Positions 7,787-11,165 of a stretch of DNA of 11,165 nt are shown in pieces. The notes under the pieces were generated by a model. That model saw nothing but the letters and a program-made list of their open reading frames with translations. It ran no database searches and was not told the origin of the DNA. A program made the position numbers and the translations under genes. Source of the DNA: Candidatus Omnitrophota bacterium (GTDB taxonomy: Bacteria; Omnitrophota; Gorgyraeia; Duberdicusellales; 4484-171); NCBI GenBank assembly GCA_023228195.1, contig JALOBR010000039.1, positions 1-11,165 on the forward strand, in the 5' to 3' direction. The stretch's first letter is position 1. Each line of letters opens with the position of its first letter.

Positions 7787-9434
7787 TTTTAACCAGGTAA
7801 AAAAACCTCAACGTTATATAGGCAATGAATGGAATGTAATCAAAAAGTCCCACCACGGGAAAATTCCTATCTGTGTATCATATCCGGATTTATACGAAGT
7901 AGGCATGAGCAACCTGGGGTTACGTATAATTTACGGTTTGCTTAACGACTTCGAAGATGTGGCTTGCGAAAGAGTTTTTCTCCCGGGAGAGGATTTAGCC
8001 GCAAATTTATCCGCTAACAACCTTAAATTATTTTCCCTTGAGACAAAAACCGCCCTGGACGAATTTGAAGCAGTAGGGTTTAATCTGTCCTGCGAAATTA
8101 ATTTCCTAAACTTTTTAAGGATATTGCGCCTTGGGGCGATTCCAATAAAGGCAAGCGAACGAAAAGAAAAAATAGTTTTTGCAGGCGGCATAGCAAACCC
8201 GGAGCCAATTGCGGAATTTGTTGATTTCTTTTATTTGGGGGAATTCGAGGAAGGAGCAACCAAGTTTGTTGAGATATTCAGAAAATATAAAAGCAAAAAG
8301 GAACGCCTTTGCGCCCTTTCAGAGATAGATGGCTTTTACGTTCCCAGCTTCTACGACGTAAGCATTTACAAAAATAAATATCAATTTGACAAACTATACA
8401 AATATGCGCAATTTCCGTTAAAAAGAGTTTACGTGAAAGATTTAGACAAAAGCTATTATCCTTTAAATTGGCTTACCCCTCACACGCAAATAATACACGA
8501 CCGCGCACCCATAGAGATTGCAAGAGGATGCCCGAATGCTTGTGTTTTTTGCCAAGCAAGAGCGATATATTACCCTTACCGCGAAAAAAAAATTTCAACT
8601 ATTTGCGATATCGCGAAGAATATTTATAAAAACAGCGGGTACGAAAATCTTTCTTTGCTTAGCCTAAGCGCTTCAGATTATTCGAATATTGAAGGGCTGC
8701 TGGACGCGTTAATCGCTGAATTCAAAGATAAATGCGTAGGGTTATCGCTGCCGTCGCTAAGGATTGACGGAACCCTTGCAGAATTATACCGCAAACTTCT
8801 ATATTTGCGAAAAACATCGCTTACCGTAGCGCTTGAGACTGCAAGCGACAGCCTAAGAAGTAAATTAGGCAAAAAACTTGATGTAAACAGATTGTTTGAA
8901 GCCGCAAAAATAATCAAATCGTTGAACCTAAGAACAATCAAATTATATCTGATGATAGGTTTTCCAGAGGAAACAGACGAAGACCTGCTTCTAATCGGTG
9001 CTTTTCTCGAACGCCTGCGTCGCGAAACAGGCCTTTCAATTAATGTAAGCATTAACATTTTCGTTCCAAAACCGTTTTCTATTTGGGAAAATGTATGGAT
9101 GCCGGAAGAAGAAATTTTGGAAAAGAAAATAAAACTGGTTTTAAGCTGTATACCAAAAAGATATAATATTAATCTTACTGTGCCACAGGCAAAACGAAGC
9201 ATTCTGGAGGCTATACTTTCCCGTGCCGATAGAAATTTTTCCGCGGTGATTTTCGATGTGTTTAATGCTTCGCCCGGTTACGAAACCGGTAATAATTGGC
9301 AAGCGTGGCATGACGCAATGCATAAAAACGGTATTAATTACAAAACTTATCTGCAAAATGGAAACAAAAATTTTCCCTGGTCCTTTATCGATAATTCACA
9401 AATTCCAGGCTGTAAAAATTGTAGGGAGGATTAG
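7779..9434 (+). CDS. B12-binding-like radical SAM protein, TIGR03960-type
   Basis: Cytoplasmic protein of unknown reaction. The N-terminal part (about 1-180) has the cobalamin-binding-like fold of this family, with YPDLYEVGMSNLG; the DxHxxG His that ligates B12 is not present. The radical SAM core follows with CPNACVFC (Cys251, Cys255, Cys258 from ATG 7779), which would hold the [4Fe-4S] cluster that cleaves S-adenosylmethionine. The C-terminus resembles the family's end (ILEAILSRADR, FPWSFID) and closes with a shortened Cys pair, GCKNC. ATG 7779 was chosen because family members start just before the KPxRYIG motif; it overlaps rodA by 8 nt and gives 551 residues. A TTG at 7752 would add nine residues without homology or a ribosome site. 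The next gene is its usual DUF2344 partner. Family assignment is strong, function unknown. Confidence 0.85.
   Translation: MIDFNQVKKPQRYIGNEWNVIKKSHHGKIPICVSYPDLYEVGMSNLGLRIIYGLLNDFEDVACERVFLPGEDLAANLSANNLKLFSLETKTALDEFEAVGFNLSCEINFLNFLRILRLGAIPIKASERKEKIVFAGGIANPEPIAEFVDFFYLGEFEEGATKFVEIFRKYKSKKERLCALSEIDGFYVPSFYDVSIYKNKYQFDKLYKYAQFPLKRVYVKDLDKSYYPLNWLTPHTQIIHDRAPIEIARGCPNACVFCQARAIYYPYREKKISTICDIAKNIYKNSGYENLSLLSLSASDYSNIEGLLDALIAEFKDKCVGLSLPSLRIDGTLAELYRKLLYLRKTSLTVALETASDSLRSKLGKKLDVNRLFEAAKIIKSLNLRTIKLYLMIGFPEETDEDLLLIGAFLERLRRETGLSINVSINIFVPKPFSIWENVWMPEEEILEKKIKLVLSCIPKRYNINLTVPQAKRSILEAILSRADRNFSAVIFDVFNASPGYETGNNWQAWHDAMHKNGINYKTYLQNGNKNFPWSFIDNSQIPGCKNCRED
9423..9430 (+). promoter_or_regulatory. 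Ribosome binding site of the DUF2344 gene
   Basis: AGGGAGGA lies inside the last codons of the radical SAM gene; GGAGG ends 5 nt before the ATG at 9435. It is the strongest Shine-Dalgarno in the seven-gene operon, so the small downstream protein has its own good initiation site although its start directly abuts the preceding stop. Confidence 0.75.
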
Positions 9435-9737
9435 ATGCAAATCGAAAAATTCGCCTTGAAAGCAACTATAGAAAAAAACCAGGATATGGTTTACTTTTCT
9501 CAATTAGACCTCGTATCGATACTTATACGTGCCTTAAAAAGAGCCGAACTACCATTGTATTACACTCAAGGATTCAGGCCACACGTAAAATTAAGCTTTG
9601 GAAAAGCGCTTAAGGTAGGAGCAGCTGGGCTTGAAGAAGTAACTTTCTATTTTACTCAAAAAACACTCCCCCGGGAGCTGTGCGAGAAATTATCCCCACA
9701 AATGCCGCGAGGCTTAACGATTGTTGAAATTAAATAA
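9435..9737 (+). CDS. DUF2344 / TIGR03936 radical SAM-associated protein, half-length
   Basis: The 100 residues match the N-terminal half of DUF2344 (TIGR03936), a family found next to, or fused to, TIGR03960 radical SAM proteins. Conserved parts are MVYFSQLDLVSILIRALKRA (18-37), LPLYYTQGFRPHVKLSFGKA (39-58), and the end region LCEKLSPQMPRGLTIVEI (82-99). Family members are usually about 200 residues or more; here translation ends at tandem TAA TAA codons (9735-9740) where others continue into a second half. No remnant of that half appears downstream, since the converging minus-strand gene starts 16 nt later. It is either a naturally short form or an old truncation. The start directly abuts the radical SAM stop and has a strong ribosome binding site, so co-expression is likely. 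Molecular function is unknown. Confidence 0.82.
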   Translation: MQIEKFALKATIEKNQDMVYFSQLDLVSILIRALKRAELPLYYTQGFRPHVKLSFGKALKVGAAGLEEVTFYFTQKTLPRELCEKLSPQMPRGLTIVEIK

Positions 9738-9753
9738 TAAGGCAGGTTAAAGA

Positions 9754-10245
9754 TTACCGAACGAGGAAACGCATCTTCGCGTGTTTGCTTCCGAAAAATT
9801 CCTTCGTAAAATTTGCTGCAAGTCGATGGTCGTAGGGTTTGCAGGAAAAGATGTTTATGTAGGATTTACGCCAATACTCGGAGAAATGCCCGGTAATTGA
9901 ACTGGTTTCTATAAACTGTAGAAGCGAATAACCTTTTGTTTGAGGCTTCTCTAACCCAAAATAAGGCAATTGTACCTTGCCGTACTTTTTCATCTTAATA
10001 AGTTTGCAAAGCCTATTAACATACTCGGTAAGCTTCTTTTTAGAGCTCATAACCGATAAATCACAATCAGAAAGATCCATAACCAATTCATACCCAAATA
10101 CTTTTTTTTCCATTTCTTCTATTCTCCTTTTTAAACCATTTTGATGTTCGCGATTTTCTAATACACAAGAACAACGACCTTCAGCAGAAAGAACCGATAT
10201 TGAACCTGTGTTTTCTTCGCTTATTAAATATTTCTGTGTTGCCAT
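9754..10245 (-). CDS. SpeD/SpeH-family pyruvoyl-dependent decarboxylase homologue (AdoMetDC-like)
   Basis: Resembles bacterial S-adenosylmethionine decarboxylase, which cleaves itself at an internal Ser to form a pyruvoyl cofactor. Numbering from ATG 10245: the domain starts at about residue 52 (YELVMDLSDCD); KGYSLL gives Ser107, ETSSITGHF gives Ser115 and His120, and INIFSCKPYD gives Cys135. The spacing equals T. maritima S55, S63, H68 and C83. However, the Glu before the cleavage Ser is Thr114, and the following His is Ser116. The 163 residues include about 44 before a second ATG at 10113, which has AAGGAG about 10 nt upstream and would give 119 residues, the usual size. ATG 10245 has AAAGGA 11 nt upstream and fits the promoter at 10304-10332. 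The dehydrogenase next door makes spermidine without decarboxylated AdoMet, so the substrate may be arginine or ornithine (inference). The family is fairly sure, the substrate is not. Confidence 0.78.
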   Translation of the reverse strand: MATQKYLISEENTGSISVLSAEGRCSCVLENREHQNGLKRRIEEMEKKVFGYELVMDLSDCDLSVMSSKKKLTEYVNRLCKLIKMKKYGKVQLPYFGLEKPQTKGYSLLQFIETSSITGHFSEYWRKSYINIFSCKPYDHRLAANFTKEFFGSKHAKMRFLVR

Positions 10246-10303
10246 TTTTATTTTTTTCCTTTCAGAACGCTCTGTCTGCTTGCAAAACAAATTCAGTTGA
10301 TTT

Positions 10304-10332
10304 TTTATAACACATTTTAACGCTCTTTGCAA
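10304..10332 (-). promoter_or_regulatory. Candidate promoter of the SpeD-like gene
   Basis: On the minus strand, TTGCAA (10332-10327), a 17-nt spacer and TATAAA (10309-10304) preceded by TGT form an extended -10 promoter. Transcription would begin near 10297, about 52 nt before ATG 10245. It lies just after the stop of the upstream dehydrogenase, so the SpeD-like gene may have its own promoter besides read-through. It also argues against the in-frame TTG at 10332 as a start, since that codon lies in the -35 box. Confidence 0.55.
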
Positions 10333-10350
10333 GATTTTTTTTTAATATTT

Positions 10351-11165
10351 TCAAACCTTTTTCAAACAGCTTTCGGGGCGGAAAAAATTTTTAATTCCGG
10401 TTTCGCAAATTTCCGTAGGCAACCCCATCGTATTTAACAACTCGATGAAAGGGTCAGGGTTAAGCTCTTCGACATTAACCATAGTTTTAACATCCCATGA
10501 ACCATTTGCTATTAATATAGCTGCCGCAACCGGAGGCACCCCTGCAGTATAAGAAATTGCCTGCGACTCAACCTCTTTATAGCAGTCGGCATGATCGCAA
10601 ACATTATATATAAAAATCTCCTTATTCTTTCCGTCCTTTTTTCCCTTAATAAGATTACCAATGCATGTTTTCCCGGTATAGTTAGGTGCAAGGGAAGAGG
10701 GGTCCGGCAAAATCGCCTTCAAAACCTTTAACGGAACCACTTCAACGCCCTCCGCAGTCTTTATGGGTTTTTCTGATGTCAAACCAAGATTGGTAAGGAC
10801 GCTAAAAACATTAATATAGTGGTCGCTAAAACCCATCCAAAACCTGATACTTTTTGCGTCTATATTTTTCGACAAGGAATGGATCTCGTCGTGGCCGTTT
10901 AAATACACGGTTTGTTTGCCAACAACAGGAAAATCATACACTCTTTTTACCGAATGAACCTTTTCCATTACCCATTTCCTGTCAATCCAGGTCCAAACCT
11001 TTTTAAATTCCCTGAAATTTATCTCAGGGTCAAAGTTAGTTGCAAAATATTTGCCATGGCTCCCGGCATTTACATCCAATATATCAATTGTGTTTATCTT
11101 ATCAAAATAGTGTTTAGCCGCGTAGGCGCAATAGGCATTTACAACTCCTGGGTCAAAGCCAGCGC
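10351..11165 (-). CDS. Carboxynorspermidine/carboxyspermidine dehydrogenase (saccharopine dehydrogenase fold), 5' end outside window
   Basis: NADPH-dependent enzyme that condenses aspartate beta-semialdehyde with diaminopropane or putrescine to carboxy(nor)spermidine, which a separate PLP decarboxylase (NspC family) turns into (nor)spermidine. The frame is open from the window edge (11163) to TGA 10353-10351, giving about 270 of roughly 400 residues; the N-terminal Rossmann part is missing. Landmarks match the Vibrio cholerae enzyme as I remember it: AGFDPGV at the edge, DVNAGSHGKYFATNFDPE, GHDEIHSL, FWMGFSDHYINVF, LPDPSSLAPNYTGKTCIG, QAISYTAGVPPVAAA and LNPDPFIELL. The TTG at 11079 is an internal Leu codon, as homology runs on upstream of it. 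The SpeD-like gene follows on the same strand. The amine acceptor cannot be settled from sequence, and saccharopine dehydrogenase proper is less likely given these motifs. Confidence 0.88.
   Translation of the reverse strand, partial: AGFDPGVVNAYCAYAAKHYFDKINTIDILDVNAGSHGKYFATNFDPEINFREFKKVWTWIDRKWVMEKVHSVKRVYDFPVVGKQTVYLNGHDEIHSLSKNIDAKSIRFWMGFSDHYINVFSVLTNLGLTSEKPIKTAEGVEVVPLKVLKAILPDPSSLAPNYTGKTCIGNLIKGKKDGKNKEIFIYNVCDHADCYKEVESQAISYTAGVPPVAAAILIANGSWDVKTMVNVEELNPDPFIELLNTMGLPTEICETGIKNFFRPESCLKKV

Noticed and set aside
8678..9202. Long antisense open frame (174 codons) opposite the radical SAM gene
   Set aside because: It is a reverse-strand shadow of a strongly conserved coding region, rich in Ser/Arg/Leu with no recognisable motif and no ribosome site.
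9256..9459. Plus-strand open frame of 67 codons overlapping the end of the radical SAM gene
   Set aside because: It is in a different frame inside conserved C-terminal coding sequence and overlaps the DUF2344 start.
10246..10332. TTG at 10332 as the start of the SpeD-like gene
   Set aside because: It has no ribosome site, adds 29 residues without family similarity, and falls within the -35 box of a good promoter candidate.

Overview
The window reads as chromosomal DNA of an uncultivated, rod-shaped, probably Gram-negative-type bacterium with moderately low GC. Gene order and protein style (a compact mreBCD-mrdA-rodA cluster, a B12-type radical SAM protein with a DUF2344 partner, a SpeD-like protein beside a carboxy(nor)spermidine dehydrogenase) remind me of candidate phyla such as Omnitrophota. 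That placement is an impression from memory, not a result.

Layout. (1) 1-912, plus strand: the C-terminal ~300 residues of a class II (zinc) ketose-bisphosphate aldolase, cut by the window edge. (2) 913-995: a short intergenic region with a strong inverted repeat just before a good ribosome binding site. (3) 996-2651: ilvD, dihydroxy-acid dehydratase of branched-chain amino acid synthesis. (4) 2652-2747: an intergenic region with a near-consensus sigma-70 promoter for the next operon. (5) 2748-9737: seven plus-strand genes packed end to end (junctions from -17 to +1 nt): mreB, mreC, mreD, mrdA (PBP2), rodA, a TIGR03960-type radical SAM protein and a half-length DUF2344 protein. (6) 9754-11165, minus strand: a SpeD/SpeH-family pyruvoyl decarboxylase homologue and, upstream of it, the C-terminal two thirds of a saccharopine-dehydrogenase-fold carboxy(nor)spermidine dehydrogenase. 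The two strands converge with only 16 nt between stop codons. No gene-free stretch exceeds 300 bases, and I see no tRNA, rRNA, CRISPR array or insertion sequence.

How the genes work together. MreB filaments, MreC, MreD, the glycosyltransferase RodA and the transpeptidase PBP2 form the Rod complex (elongasome) that inserts peptidoglycan along the cylinder, so the operon supplies a complete core machine. The radical SAM/DUF2344 pair at its 3' end has no known link to the cell wall but is translationally coupled to rodA.

The minus-strand pair looks like polyamine metabolism. The dehydrogenase belongs to the route that makes spermidine or norspermidine from aspartate semialdehyde, which needs no decarboxylated S-adenosylmethionine. 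A SpeD homologue next to it, with altered residues at the self-cleavage site, is therefore a candidate for a changed substrate (arginine or ornithine). This is the most interesting observation in the window.
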